A stretch of 7,148 nt of DNA from Pseudomonadota bacterium (GTDB lineage: Bacteria; Pseudomonadota; Alphaproteobacteria; Rhizobiales; Devosiaceae). Every line of letters starts with the position of its first letter. Within the stretch, counting starts at the first letter, position 1. The notes under the pieces were generated by a model. It made no database searches and had not been told where the DNA came from. It saw only the letters and a list, made by a program, of their open reading frames with translations. This document shows, one piece after another, positions 1 through 6,310 of the stretch. Position numbers and translations under genes: made by a program. Where the stretch lies: assembly GCA_023437755.1 (NCBI GenBank), contig JAEZFJ010000133.1, positions 1 to 7,148 of the forward strand, read 5' to 3'.

Positions 1-1134
1 GGTGCCGGCCGTGACGAACTTATAGACATAGTCGAAGCGCTCGTCGTCGCCGAGATAGAAGACCGCCCGGCCATCCCTGTTGACGATCGACTCGGCGCCC
101 TCGTGCTGGAAACGGCCGAGCGCGGTGCGCTTCTTGGGCACCGAGTTCGGATCCATGGCGTCGACCTCGACGATGTAGCCGAAGCGGTTGGGCTCGTTCG
201 GCTCCTTACTGACGTCGAACCGGTCATAGAAGTTCGCCCACTCATACGAACCTTCCGGGATGCCGAGCCGGTCGTAGTTGGCGAACTCCGGGTGGTCCGC
301 CGGCAGTTCGCCGCTGAAATAGCCGTGGATGTTTTCCTCGGCCATGATGTAGGTGCCCCAGGGGGTGACGCCGCCGGCGCAGTTGTTGACCGTGCCGAAC
401 ACCCTGGTGCCGCTCGGGTCGGCATTGGTCTTGAGCCGGTCGTGGCCGGCAGCCGGGCCGGTGATCTCCATCTCGGTGTTGACGGTGATGCGGCGATTGA
501 GGGCACCGTCCTTGACCACCTGCCACTTCCCGACGACCTTGCGGATCTCGACGATGGTGCCGCCATGGGCGGCCATCTCGACGTCCACCTGCTCCTTGCT
601 GAGCGGGTTCATGGTCATCTGGCCCTCGACCAGGGTGACGAGGCCGGGGAACATCAGGTGCGGGTTGGTGTATTCGTGGTTGACCACCAGCAGGCCGTGC
701 TCGGACGAGCCTTCGAGCGGGATATAGCCGACATAGTCGTTGTTGTAGCCGAACTGGCGCTCCTGGGCGGCGGCGGTCTGCGCGGTCGGGTCGAACTCGG
801 GCGCATCGGGGAACAGCGCATCGCCCCAGCGCAGCAGGATGTCGGCGTCATAGCCCTCCGCGACGTGGTGGGTCTCGTCGATCCCGGCTTCCACCTCGGT
901 GAACGAGAAGGCGGAGCCGCCCTCCTGTGCGCGGGCCGGACGGGCGCTCAGCAGCGCCAGCGGGCTCACGGTCGCGGCGATTGCCGACACCGCCAGCGAA
1001 CCGGCGAGGAACCCGCGGCGTGAAAAGCGGGTGCTGATCAGTTCGCCCATGGTGGGGTTGGCGCTGTGGTTGCGCGGTTCGGCGTCGGCGGCCTCGAGTT
1101 GCGAGGTCTTGAAGATGGGGGACTGGTCGGTCAT
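1..1134 (-). CDS. phoX: PhoX-family alkaline phosphatase (DUF839), Tat-exported, 3' end beyond window
   Basis: Predicted secreted phosphomonoesterase that releases phosphate from organic esters outside the cytoplasm. PhoX enzymes use calcium and iron and fold as a beta-propeller. I read 378 residues from the ATG at 1134-1132, behind a GAGGAG ribosome site at 1142-1147. The family is usually about 600-700 residues, so the C-terminal part lies left of the window. The N-terminus carries a long n-region and a twin-arginine motif SRRGFL (residues 38-43). A hydrophobic stretch and a likely cleavage site after ARA (A69) follow. Family signatures include NHEYTNP (152-158) and NNCAGGVTPWGTY (250-262). 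Within the latter, C252 matches the cysteine known to bind iron in PhoX, and EEN follows at 266-268. Later GRFQHEGAE and DERFDYVYKF blocks also fit. Tat export suits a metalloenzyme folded in the cytoplasm. Four upstream PhoB units predict induction by phosphate starvation. Family assignment is firm; the substrate is inferred from the family. Confidence 0.93.
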   Translation of the reverse strand, partial: MTDQSPIFKTSQLEAADAEPRNHSANPTMGELISTRFSRRGFLAGSLAVSAIAATVSPLALLSARPARAQEGGSAFSFTEVEAGIDETHHVAEGYDADILLRWGDALFPDAPEFDPTAQTAAAQERQFGYNNDYVGYIPLEGSSEHGLLVVNHEYTNPHLMFPGLVTLVEGQMTMNPLSKEQVDVEMAAHGGTIVEIRKVVGKWQVVKDGALNRRITVNTEMEITGPAAGHDRLKTNADPSGTRVFGTVNNCAGGVTPWGTYIMAEENIHGYFSGELPADHPEFANYDRLGIPEGSYEWANFYDRFDVSKEPNEPNRFGYIVEVDAMDPNSVPKKRTALGRFQHEGAESIVNRDGRAVFYLGDDERFDYVYKFVTAGT

Positions 1135-1178
1135 CGCGATGCTCCTCAACAGCATGTTCGGTGCGGACTGGGAGCGGA

Positions 1179-1184
1179 TGTATT
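1179..1184 (-). promoter_or_regulatory. Candidate -10 element of the phoX promoter
   Basis: AATACA on the minus strand begins 8 bases after the last Pho unit, close to the usual distance between a Pho box and the -10 hexamer. It matches TATAAT at only three positions. A start site about 7 bases further would give a leader near 40 bases. No -35 hexamer is needed in PhoB-activated promoters. The choice rests mainly on position. Confidence 0.3.
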
Positions 1185-1192
1185 GGCGGCCT

Positions 1193-1232
1193 TCGACAGG
1201 CGGGCGACAGTTCGGTGACGGTTCGGCGACAA
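1193..1232 (-). promoter_or_regulatory. Pho box array: four PhoB half-site repeats upstream of phoX
   Basis: Reading leftward, four 7-base units follow one another with 4-base spacers: TTGTCGC (1232-1226), CCGTCAC (1221-1215), CTGTCGC (1210-1204) and CTGTCGA (1199-1193). The period is exactly 11 bases, one helical turn. The first two spacers are both CGAA and the third is CCGC. PhoB binds tandem CTGTCAT/CTGTCAC-like units with this spacing, one monomer per unit, so the array could hold two PhoB dimers. It ends 58 bases before the phoX start and points toward it, the normal position for PhoB to replace a -35 element. The units on the outer flanks do not continue the pattern. Confidence 0.88.
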
Positions 1233-1263
1233 TGCACAGGCCTGCCGGCCGAGGCCCAAGCCC

Positions 1264-1291
1264 TTGCAACGGACGCAGAACCGCCTACCTT
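1264..1291 (+). promoter_or_regulatory. Candidate sigma-70-like promoter for ycjX-ycjF
   Basis: TTGCAA (1264-1269) and TACCTT (1286-1291) are separated by 16 bases. They match the TTGACA/TATAAT consensus at four and three positions. Transcription would begin near 1298, just ahead of the ribosome site at 1302-1307. If so, the in-frame TTG at 1264 could not be the start codon. In E. coli, ycjX belongs to the phage-shock and heat-shock responses, but I see no such operator here. The call is tentative. Confidence 0.25.
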
Positions 1292-1301
1292 CCACCCAGC
1301 C

Positions 1302-1307
1302 GAGGAG
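1302..1307 (+). promoter_or_regulatory. Ribosome binding site that decides the ycjX start
   Basis: GAGGAG lies 10 bases before the TTG at 1318-1320. The other upstream in-frame TTG, at 1264, has no comparable purine-rich site before it. The 18 residues it would add are basic and proline-rich, with no domain character. Confidence 0.65.
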
Positions 1308-1317
1308 ACCACTGCGC

Positions 1318-2760
1318 TTGCCCCAACCCCCGACCACGATCGTCGACGAGCTGGGCATAGCTCTCGCCAATCTCGCCGATAACGCCACGGGGGCCTTCGT
1401 GCCGACGCTACGGCTCGGGGTCACCGGGCTCAGCCGGGCCGGCAAGACCATCTTCATCACCGCGCTGGTGCACAACCTGCTCACCATGGGGCGGCTTCCC
1501 GGCTTTGCCGCCCTTGCCGAGGGGCGGTTCATCGGCGCGCGGCTGGCGGAATACCCGGACGCCACCATTCCCCGCTTCGCCTATGAGCAGCATCTGGCGT
1601 CGCTCACCGGCCGGCCACCGGAATGGCCCGAGGGCACGCGACGGACTTCGCAACTGCGGCTGGTGCTGAAGTACCAGTCGGGCAAGTGGCTGAGCGGCTG
1701 GCGCGGGCCGGCGACGCTCAATCTCGACATCGTGGATTATCCCGGCGAATGGCTGCTCGACCTGCCGCTGCTCGGCCTCAGCTATGCCGAGTGGAGCCGC
1801 GAGGCGCTGGAGCGGGCGCAGGGGCATGGCGTCGAGGCGGCGGGGTTCCTCGAAGCGCTGAGCGGTGTCGACCCGCTCGCCGAGGCCAGTGACCTGGCCG
1901 CCGAGCATCTGGCCATCACCTTCACCGAATACCTCCGGCAGAGCCGGGAACTCGGTGCCATGTCGACGCTGCCGCCGGGCCGGTTCCTGATGCCGGGCGA
2001 CCTGGAGGGCTCCCCCGCCCTCACCTTTGCGCCGCTGCCACCGCAGCAGGCCGCCCGCAACGGCACGCTCTATGCGATGCTGGAGCACCGCTTCGAAGCT
2101 TACAAGGACCGGGTGATCCGGCCCTTCTTCCGCGACCACTTCGCCCGGCTCGACCGCCAGGTGGTGCTGGTGGACACGCTCAAGGCGCTGAACGCCGGCC
2201 CCGCGGCCGTGGCAGACCTCGAGACGGCACTGACGGCGGTGATGGCCTGCTTCCGCCAGGGCGAGGTCAACCCGCTGCTGCGCCCCTTCAGCAAGAGCAT
2301 CGACCGCATCCTGTTCGTGGCCACCAAGGCCGACCACGTCCACCACACCAGCCATGACCGGCTGGAGGCGATCCTCAACCGCCTGGTCGCCGATGCGGCG
2401 CGGCGGGCCCGTTTCGCCGGTGCCGAGAGCCGCTCGCTGGCGGTCGCCGCCATTCGCGCCACGGCCGAGGGCACCATCAACGAGGGCGGGGAAACCCTGC
2501 CGGCGCTGATCGGCACGCCAGTCGCCGGCGAGGTGCTGGACGGCGCCAGCTATGACGGCAGGACTGAAATCGCGTTATTTCCCGGAGACTTGCCGGTCGA
2601 CCCCGATTCTGCACTGAAGGGTGAGCCGCCGGTGGTGCTCAATTTCCTCCGTTTCGCGCCGCCGTCCCGGCTTGAGCGCAACGCCGCCGGCGACGTGGTG
2701 CTGCCCCATATCCGCTTCGACCGCGCCCTCGACTACCTCATCGGAGACTGGCTGGAATGA
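1318..2760 (+). CDS. ycjX: YcjX-family P-loop NTPase (DUF463)
   Basis: Cytoplasmic nucleotide-binding protein of the YcjX/DUF463 family, a stress-linked P-loop NTPase whose exact role is not settled. With the TTG start at 1318 it has 480 residues, close to E. coli YcjX (about 465). The Walker A motif GLSRAGKT is at residues 37-44. DIVDYPGEW (137-145) fills the switch-II/Walker B position, resembling the DxxG of GTPases. TKAD (336-339) resembles the guanine-specifying NKxD motif, which hints at GTP rather than ATP; this is inference. A start at 1264 would give 498 residues, but it lacks a ribosome site. The stop overlaps the ycjF start as ATGA, so the two are almost certainly co-translated. 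In E. coli ycjX and ycjF are likewise adjacent and belong to the envelope-stress (Psp) regulon. No psp gene is visible here. Confidence 0.9.
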   Translation: MPQPPTTIVDELGIALANLADNATGAFVPTLRLGVTGLSRAGKTIFITALVHNLLTMGRLPGFAALAEGRFIGARLAEYPDATIPRFAYEQHLASLTGRPPEWPEGTRRTSQLRLVLKYQSGKWLSGWRGPATLNLDIVDYPGEWLLDLPLLGLSYAEWSREALERAQGHGVEAAGFLEALSGVDPLAEASDLAAEHLAITFTEYLRQSRELGAMSTLPPGRFLMPGDLEGSPALTFAPLPPQQAARNGTLYAMLEHRFEAYKDRVIRPFFRDHFARLDRQVVLVDTLKALNAGPAAVADLETALTAVMACFRQGEVNPLLRPFSKSIDRILFVATKADHVHHTSHDRLEAILNRLVADAARRARFAGAESRSLAVAAIRATAEGTINEGGETLPALIGTPVAGEVLDGASYDGRTEIALFPGDLPVDPDSALKGEPPVVLNFLRFAPPSRLERNAAGDVVLPHIRFDRALDYLIGDWLE

Positions 2761-3770
2761 AGCGCCCCGTAGCACGCCCGGTCGGCAGCAGCGACACGGC
2801 CTCCGCAGAGCCGATGCGCGTGCCACGCGCCTTTGCGCCAGACCGCGCGGAGATGGTCGAGGCAAGCTTCGATCCGGTCGAGGAATCGCCGCTGGTCTCG
2901 CCGCCAGTGACGAAGATGGGGTGGTTCGGCCGCATCGCCTGGGCCAGCGGCAGCGCACTGGTTGCCGCTGGCATCGGTCTGGCTGCAGACCGGCTGATCC
3001 GCGACCTTTTCGCCACCCAGCCCTGGCTCGGCTTCGTCGGCCTCGGGCTGCTCGGCGCCTTCGTCGGGGCGGTGGTGGCGCTGGTGCTGCGCGAGATGCT
3101 GGCATTGCGTCGCCTGCGGGTGCTCGATGCGCTGCGCGCCGAGGCCGCGGCAGCCATCGCCGGCAATGACCGCAAGGCGGCAGGAGCCGTGGCCGAAACG
3201 CTGCTCGGCATCTATGGCAGCCGCCCGGACCTGGCGCGGGCCCGAACCGAGACTGAGGGGCACCTGCCTCATCTGTTCGACGGCACCGAAGTGGTGGCGC
3301 TGACCGAACGTAGTCTGCTGGCGCCGCTCGATGCGCGGGCACGGGCGCTCACCGCCGGTTCGGCGCGCCGGGTGGCGCTGGTCACCGCTGTGTCGCCGCG
3401 GGCGCTGATCGACGTCGCCTTTGTGATCTATGAAAGCGTGCGGCTGGCCGGGTCCATCGCTCGGCTCTACGGCGCCCGCCCGGGCTTCTTCGGTTCCTGG
3501 CGGCTGACCGGCGCGGTGCTGAGCCATCTGGCCGTCACCGGGGGGCTGGTGCTGACCGACGGGCTGGTCGAGCAATTGGTGGGCCAGGGGCTGGCAGCCA
3601 AACTGTCGGCACGGCTTGGCGAGGGCGTGGTCAACGGACTGATGACGGTGCGCGTCGGCATCGCCGCCATCCGCGTGGTGCGGCCGCTGCCCTACCACAC
3701 GCAGACTCCGCCGACGGTGCGGGACTTCATCCCGGCGCTGACCAGCGTTGCCAAGGACGCGGCCACCTAG
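2757..3770 (+). CDS. ycjF: YcjF-family membrane protein (DUF697, TIGR01620 type)
   Basis: Inner-membrane protein of 337 residues, the usual partner of YcjX. The first ~50 residues are polar and proline-rich and probably cytoplasmic. Two hydrophobic segments follow at about residues 55-77 and 89-111, forming a hairpin across the membrane. An alanine-rich helical region (about 114-150) comes next. The DUF697 part follows at about 200-320, with RVALVTAVSPRALID (205-219), IARLYGARPG (234-243) and a further glycine/leucine-rich segment at 252-268. The RLYG..PG block is a recognisable family feature. The ATG at 2757 overlaps the ycjX stop by four bases, indicating translational coupling and a likely YcjX-YcjF complex or shared function at the membrane. 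The molecular activity of this family is unknown to me. The gene ends with TAG at 3768-3770, facing the EAL gene convergently. Confidence 0.88.
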   Translation: MKRPVARPVGSSDTASAEPMRVPRAFAPDRAEMVEASFDPVEESPLVSPPVTKMGWFGRIAWASGSALVAAGIGLAADRLIRDLFATQPWLGFVGLGLLGAFVGAVVALVLREMLALRRLRVLDALRAEAAAAIAGNDRKAAGAVAETLLGIYGSRPDLARARTETEGHLPHLFDGTEVVALTERSLLAPLDARARALTAGSARRVALVTAVSPRALIDVAFVIYESVRLAGSIARLYGARPGFFGSWRLTGAVLSHLAVTGGLVLTDGLVEQLVGQGLAAKLSARLGEGVVNGLMTVRVGIAAIRVVRPLPYHTQTPPTVRDFIPALTSVAKDAAT

Positions 3771-3790
3771 CGGCATCCGGCCCTCCGCAC

Positions 3791-3901
3791 CTCGATGTCC
3801 CGGCCTTGAGCCGGAGCCCATCTCGAGATGTCCGCGCGGCCGCCAGGTGTGGTGTCCACATCTCAGGACGGGTCCCCGCTTCCGCGGAGATGACCATCGA
3901 G
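3791..3901. repeat. Imperfect palindromic intergenic element
   Basis: An element of about 111 bases fills the gap between convergent ycjF and the EAL gene. Its ends are an inverted pair, CTCGATG (3791-3797) and CATCGAG (3895-3901). Inside, the left half holds a small hairpin, CCGGC-cttga-GCCGG (3800-3814), and a perfect 12-base palindrome CATCTCGAGATG (3819-3830). The right half, read on the other strand, has matching blocks in the same order: a CCGC/GCGG hairpin, then ACCCGTC, then TGAGATGT. The whole is thus two diverged half-copies facing each other. From memory, short palindromic elements of this style (GTCCCGGC...GCCGGGAC, CCCGC...GCGGG) are scattered between genes in Hyphomicrobiales. 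Copy number cannot be judged from one window. As RNA it could fold from either strand and serve as a bidirectional terminator or 3' stabiliser. Confidence 0.6.
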
Positions 3902-3921
3902 TTTGTGACGCCAGTCTGGGC

Positions 3922-4686
3922 TCAAGCCGCCAGCTTCTCCGCCATGTCGTCGCGGGTCTCGAACATTTCCAGCCTCGGCTTGGCGAAATAGAAGCCCTGG
4001 AACAACTGGATTCCCGCCGCGCGAAGAGCGGTGAGTTCGGCTTCGGTCTCGACGCCTTCGGCGAGCACGGTGACGCCGAGTTGTCGAGCAATGCCAACGA
4101 TGCCCGCCACGATGGACTGGCGGGCATGGGATGCGTCGACGCCGCGGATCAGTTCCATGTCGATCTTGATCAGGTCCGGCTGGAAGCGTGCCAGCAGGCC
4201 CAGTCCGGCATAGCCGGCCCCGAAATCGTCGAGCGCCGTCAGGAACCCCATGCGCTTGTATTCGGCGATGATGTTGGCGATGTGCGCCACATCGTCCATG
4301 CGCTCGTTTTCGGTGAATTCGAACATCAGCCGGTGCGGGTTGAACTGCGTGCGCGCAGCGGCGGCGAGCGTGGCGCGGATGCAGGCGCGCGGCTCGTACA
4401 CCGCATTGGGCATGAAGTTGATCGACAGGCGGGCATTCGAAGCAGCCGGCATGTTCGTGCCGGCGAGCTCGATCGCCTTTACGCGGCAGGCCTGATCGAA
4501 CACATAGCGGTTCGCCTCGTTGACTGCCGAGAGGACCGCGCCCGCTCCCTGCCCCTCGGTTCCACGGACCAGCGCCTCATAGCCCCACACTTCCCCCGCA
4601 GCGAGGTCGACAATGGGGTGGAACGCCATGGTGAACGGCACCGGGAACGCTTCGCCGTCCCGGCAGCCCTGGCAGGCAGTGCTCAT
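3922..4686 (-). CDS. Stand-alone EAL-domain c-di-GMP phosphodiesterase with N-terminal CxxC
   Basis: Predicted soluble enzyme of 254 residues that hydrolyses cyclic di-GMP to pGpG and so favours motile over sessile behaviour. It consists of almost nothing but the EAL domain (about residues 17-240). All catalytic and metal-binding positions I can place are intact: EALVR (E37, R41), N90 in SINFMP, E123 in EFTEN, D153-D154 in LDDFGAGY, K174 in IKID, E210 in AEGVET and Q230 in QGFYF. Activity is therefore likely. No GGDEF, PAS, REC or membrane segment is present. The only possible sensor feature is a pair of cysteines, C5 and C8 (ACQGC), ahead of the domain. H23 stands where many EAL proteins have Q (xQPI). 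The ribosome site is weak (AGG about 12 bases upstream). The gene starts 71 bases after the ferredoxin gene on the same strand, so co-transcription is possible but unproven. Confidence 0.9.
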   Translation of the reverse strand: MSTACQGCRDGEAFPVPFTMAFHPIVDLAAGEVWGYEALVRGTEGQGAGAVLSAVNEANRYVFDQACRVKAIELAGTNMPAASNARLSINFMPNAVYEPRACIRATLAAAARTQFNPHRLMFEFTENERMDDVAHIANIIAEYKRMGFLTALDDFGAGYAGLGLLARFQPDLIKIDMELIRGVDASHARQSIVAGIVGIARQLGVTVLAEGVETEAELTALRAAGIQLFQGFYFAKPRLEMFETRDDMAEKLAA

Positions 4687-4757
4687 CTGAATAACCTAGT
4701 TGCTGGCACGGCGAGAGAATTCCCGCCAGTGTCGCTCACAGGTGTTAAGGAAGCACC

Positions 4758-5078
4758 TCAGTCCTTGCTGGCGCTGGCAGCGAGGGTGAGCTTGAGGCCG
4801 TCGAGCTCGTCGCTGCACAGGATCTGGCAGGACAGACGCGAATTGGAGCGGACGTCGCCGACACTGTCGAGCATCTCCTCCTCCTCGTCGCCCGGGGCGC
4901 CGACGGTGCCGAACCAGTCCTGGTCGACATAGACATGGCAGGTGGCGCAGCTCAGCGCGCCACCGCACTCCGCCTTGATGTTGAGGCCCCAGTCCCGGAT
5001 GACCTCCATCACCCGCCACCCCTCGAGCCCCTCGAGCTCATGGGTTTCGCCGGCCTGGTCGGTGACGTGGATCTTCAT
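4758..5078 (-). CDS. [2Fe-2S] ferredoxin, adrenodoxin type
   Basis: Small soluble electron carrier of 106 residues. The cluster ligands are C38, C44 and C47 (CGGALSCATC, C-x5-C-x2-C) and C84 in RLSCQ. This is the adrenodoxin/putidaredoxin/bacterial FdxB layout rather than the plant type. An acidic surface stretch, GDEEEEML (63-70), lies where family members bind their reductase or acceptor. An extra C88 follows the fourth ligand. The ATG at 5078-5076 has a strong GAGGAG site (5085-5090), six bases away. It follows the ferredoxin-NADP reductase gene after 73 bases, so the two probably form a redox pair. Family members serve P450s, Fe-S assembly or other acceptors. No isc/hsc or P450 gene is visible here. 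Downstream of APS reductase, feeding sulfite reductase is a reasonable inference. Confidence 0.92.
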   Translation of the reverse strand: MKIHVTDQAGETHELEGLEGWRVMEVIRDWGLNIKAECGGALSCATCHVYVDQDWFGTVGAPGDEEEEMLDSVGDVRSNSRLSCQILCSDELDGLKLTLAASASKD

Positions 5079-5108
5079 TGGGCGCTCCTCAGCAGCGGGG
5101 CGTGCTTA

Positions 5109-5127
5109 CCCGTCGCAGCGTGACGGG
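5109..5127 (-). other. Hairpin between ferredoxin reductase and ferredoxin genes
   Basis: CCCGTC (5109-5114) and GACGGG (5122-5127) pair as a six-base GC-rich stem around a seven-base loop. Flanking CTT and AAG could extend it past a small bulge. It lies between the two genes, about 20 bases ahead of the ferredoxin ribosome site. No T-run follows on the minus strand, so a full terminator is unlikely. It may be an mRNA processing or stability element that sets different levels of reductase and ferredoxin, which is inference. Confidence 0.45.
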
Positions 5128-5151
5128 GCAAGCGGGACGAAATTCGCCGCC

Positions 5152-6177
5152 TCAAACCACACCCAGCTTCTTCTGCAGCTTGGTGGAGCTGGTGGTGTAC
5201 TGGAACACCACGCGCTCGCCGGGCGAGACGATGGCCTTGGCGGCCTGCGCCATCAGGGCGGCTTCGTGGAAGCCCGAGAGGATGAGCTTGAGCTTGCCCG
5301 GGTACCAGTTGATGTCGCCGATGGCGAAGATGCCGGGAACGGACGTCTCGAACTTTTCCGTATCGACGACGATGGTGTTGTCGTTGAGCTCGAGGCCCCA
5401 GTCGGCAACCGGACCGAGCTTCATGGTGAGGCCGAAGAACGGCAGGAGGCGCGTCGCCGGGATCGACAGGTCACCCGCCTCGGTGGTGAGGTGGACATGG
5501 TTGATCTGGCCGTTCTCGCCATCGAGCTTGGCGATCTGGCCGAGCTGGAAGTTGATCTTACCCTCGGCCACCATGTCCTTCATCTTGTTGACCGACGCCG
5601 GAGCAGCCTTGAAGGCGTCGCGGCGGTGCACCAGCGTCAGGGTGCGCACGATCGGCTGCAGGCTCAGGGTCCAGTCCAGCGCCGAGTCACCGCCACCGAC
5701 GATCACCACGTCCTGGTCGCGGAAGTCGTCCATCTTGCGGACGGCATAGAAGACCGACTTGTTCTCGTACTGCTCGATGCCTTGCACCGGCGGGCGCTTG
5801 GGCTGGAATGAACCACCGCCGGCGGCAATCACCACCACCTTGCAATGGAAGGTCTCGTCGGCGTCGGTGGTCAGCTTGAAGCTGCCGTCGGGCTGCTTCT
5901 CGAGCGTGTTGACCATGCGCGAGAAGTGGAATTCCGGCGAGAACGGGGCGATCTGCGCCATCAGGTTGTCGGTGAGCTGCTGGCCGGTGACCACCGGAAA
6001 ACCCGGAATGTCGTAGATCGGCTTTTCCGGATAGAGCTCTGCGCACTGACCGCCCGGGCGGTCCAGAATGTCGATGAAGTGGCATTTGACGTCGAGCAGC
6101 CCGAGTTCGAAGGCCGCGAACAGGCCGCACGGCCCCGCGCCAATGACGACGACATCGGTGGTGATCTCAGTGCTCAT
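5152..6177 (-). CDS. Ferredoxin-NADP(+) reductase, TrxR-like type
   Basis: FAD enzyme of 341 residues that moves electrons between NADPH and ferredoxin (EC 1.18.1.2) in the cytoplasm. The FAD motif is GAGPCG (13-18). PGGQC (41-45) and the YPEKPIYDIPG block (49-59) are typical of this class. A second nucleotide fold has GGGDSA (161-166), and HRRDAF (184-189) is placed to bind the 2'-phosphate of NADPH. GDI (287-289) closes the FAD site. It lacks the CxxC of thioredoxin reductase, which separates it from that enzyme and points to the YumC/Rhodopseudomonas-type reductase. It also differs from the plant-type FNR. The ATG at 6177-6175 has only a weak site (GGAC about 10-13 bases upstream). A ferredoxin gene follows directly and is the likely partner. 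The fused APS reductase gene ends 133 bases upstream on the same strand, suggesting a role in reductive sulfate assimilation. Confidence 0.94.
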   Translation of the reverse strand: MSTEITTDVVVIGAGPCGLFAAFELGLLDVKCHFIDILDRPGGQCAELYPEKPIYDIPGFPVVTGQQLTDNLMAQIAPFSPEFHFSRMVNTLEKQPDGSFKLTTDADETFHCKVVVIAAGGGSFQPKRPPVQGIEQYENKSVFYAVRKMDDFRDQDVVIVGGGDSALDWTLSLQPIVRTLTLVHRRDAFKAAPASVNKMKDMVAEGKINFQLGQIAKLDGENGQINHVHLTTEAGDLSIPATRLLPFFGLTMKLGPVADWGLELNDNTIVVDTEKFETSVPGIFAIGDINWYPGKLKLILSGFHEAALMAQAAKAIVSPGERVVFQYTTSSTKLQKKLGVV

Positions 6178-6196
6178 GTATCAACGTCCATTCTGG

Positions 6197-6211
6197 CCGG
6201 GTGTCACCCGG
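6197..6211 (-). promoter_or_regulatory. Short perfect hairpin or palindrome in the reductase leader
   Basis: CCGGGT (6197-6202) and ACCCGG (6206-6211) form a perfect inverted repeat around GTC. It lies 20 bases before the ferredoxin reductase start. It could be a leader hairpin that affects translation, an operator for a dimeric regulator, or chance in GC-rich DNA. I do not recognise it as a known operator. Confidence 0.35.
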
Positions 6212-6258
6212 ATGGTCCCATCGAGGTCAGCGCGACCCCGTGCTCGTGGATGGGAACC

Positions 6259-6276
6259 GCCGCTGTCACCAGCGGC
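6259..6276 (-). terminator. Hairpin downstream of the cysH-DUF934 gene
   Basis: GCCGCTG and CAGCGGC form a perfect seven-base stem (6259-6265 with 6270-6276), 34 bases beyond the cysH-DUF934 stop. On the minus-strand transcript the loop reads GUGA, a stable GNRA tetraloop; on the other strand it would be UCAC. This favours a leftward RNA structure. No U-tract follows, so it may be a weak terminator or 3'-end stabiliser rather than a full stop. Confidence 0.4.
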
Positions 6277-6310
6277 CCCGTTCTAAGGTGAGTTTCCGGC
6301 TCCGCTTACC

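Noticed and set aside
103..1023. A 306-codon open frame on the plus strand opposite phoX
   Set aside because: It is antisense to a clear PhoX protein with a Tat signal and family motifs. Its translation is low-complexity V/G/D/L-rich, as expected from GC-rich codon-position bias.
1408..2355. A 315-codon minus-strand frame inside ycjX
   Set aside because: It is antisense to the P-loop and switch motifs of YcjX, has no ribosome site, and its residue make-up is biased.
2733..4127. A 464-codon open frame on the minus strand across ycjF, the repeat and part of the EAL gene
   Set aside because: It overlaps two well-supported genes and the intergenic repeat. Its composition (R, P, Q, H rich) shows no domain, typical of a high-GC shadow frame.
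4740..4758. AGGTG/CACCT inverted repeat at the ferredoxin stop, considered as a terminator
   Set aside because: The stem is only five bases with a nine-base loop, it reaches into the stop codon, and no T-run follows on the minus strand.
3748..4932. A 394-codon plus-strand frame antisense to the EAL and ferredoxin genes
   Set aside because: The minus-strand genes carry complete catalytic and cluster-ligand motifs. This frame has none and runs through the repeat.
5152..6177. Annotation as thioredoxin reductase
   Set aside because: The fold is similar, but the redox CxxC between the nucleotide-binding halves is absent, and a ferredoxin gene follows.
6263..6269. A perfect single CTGTCAC unit, considered as a second Pho box
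   Set aside because: No second unit lies 11 bases away on either side, and the sequence is explained as part of the 6259-6276 hairpin.
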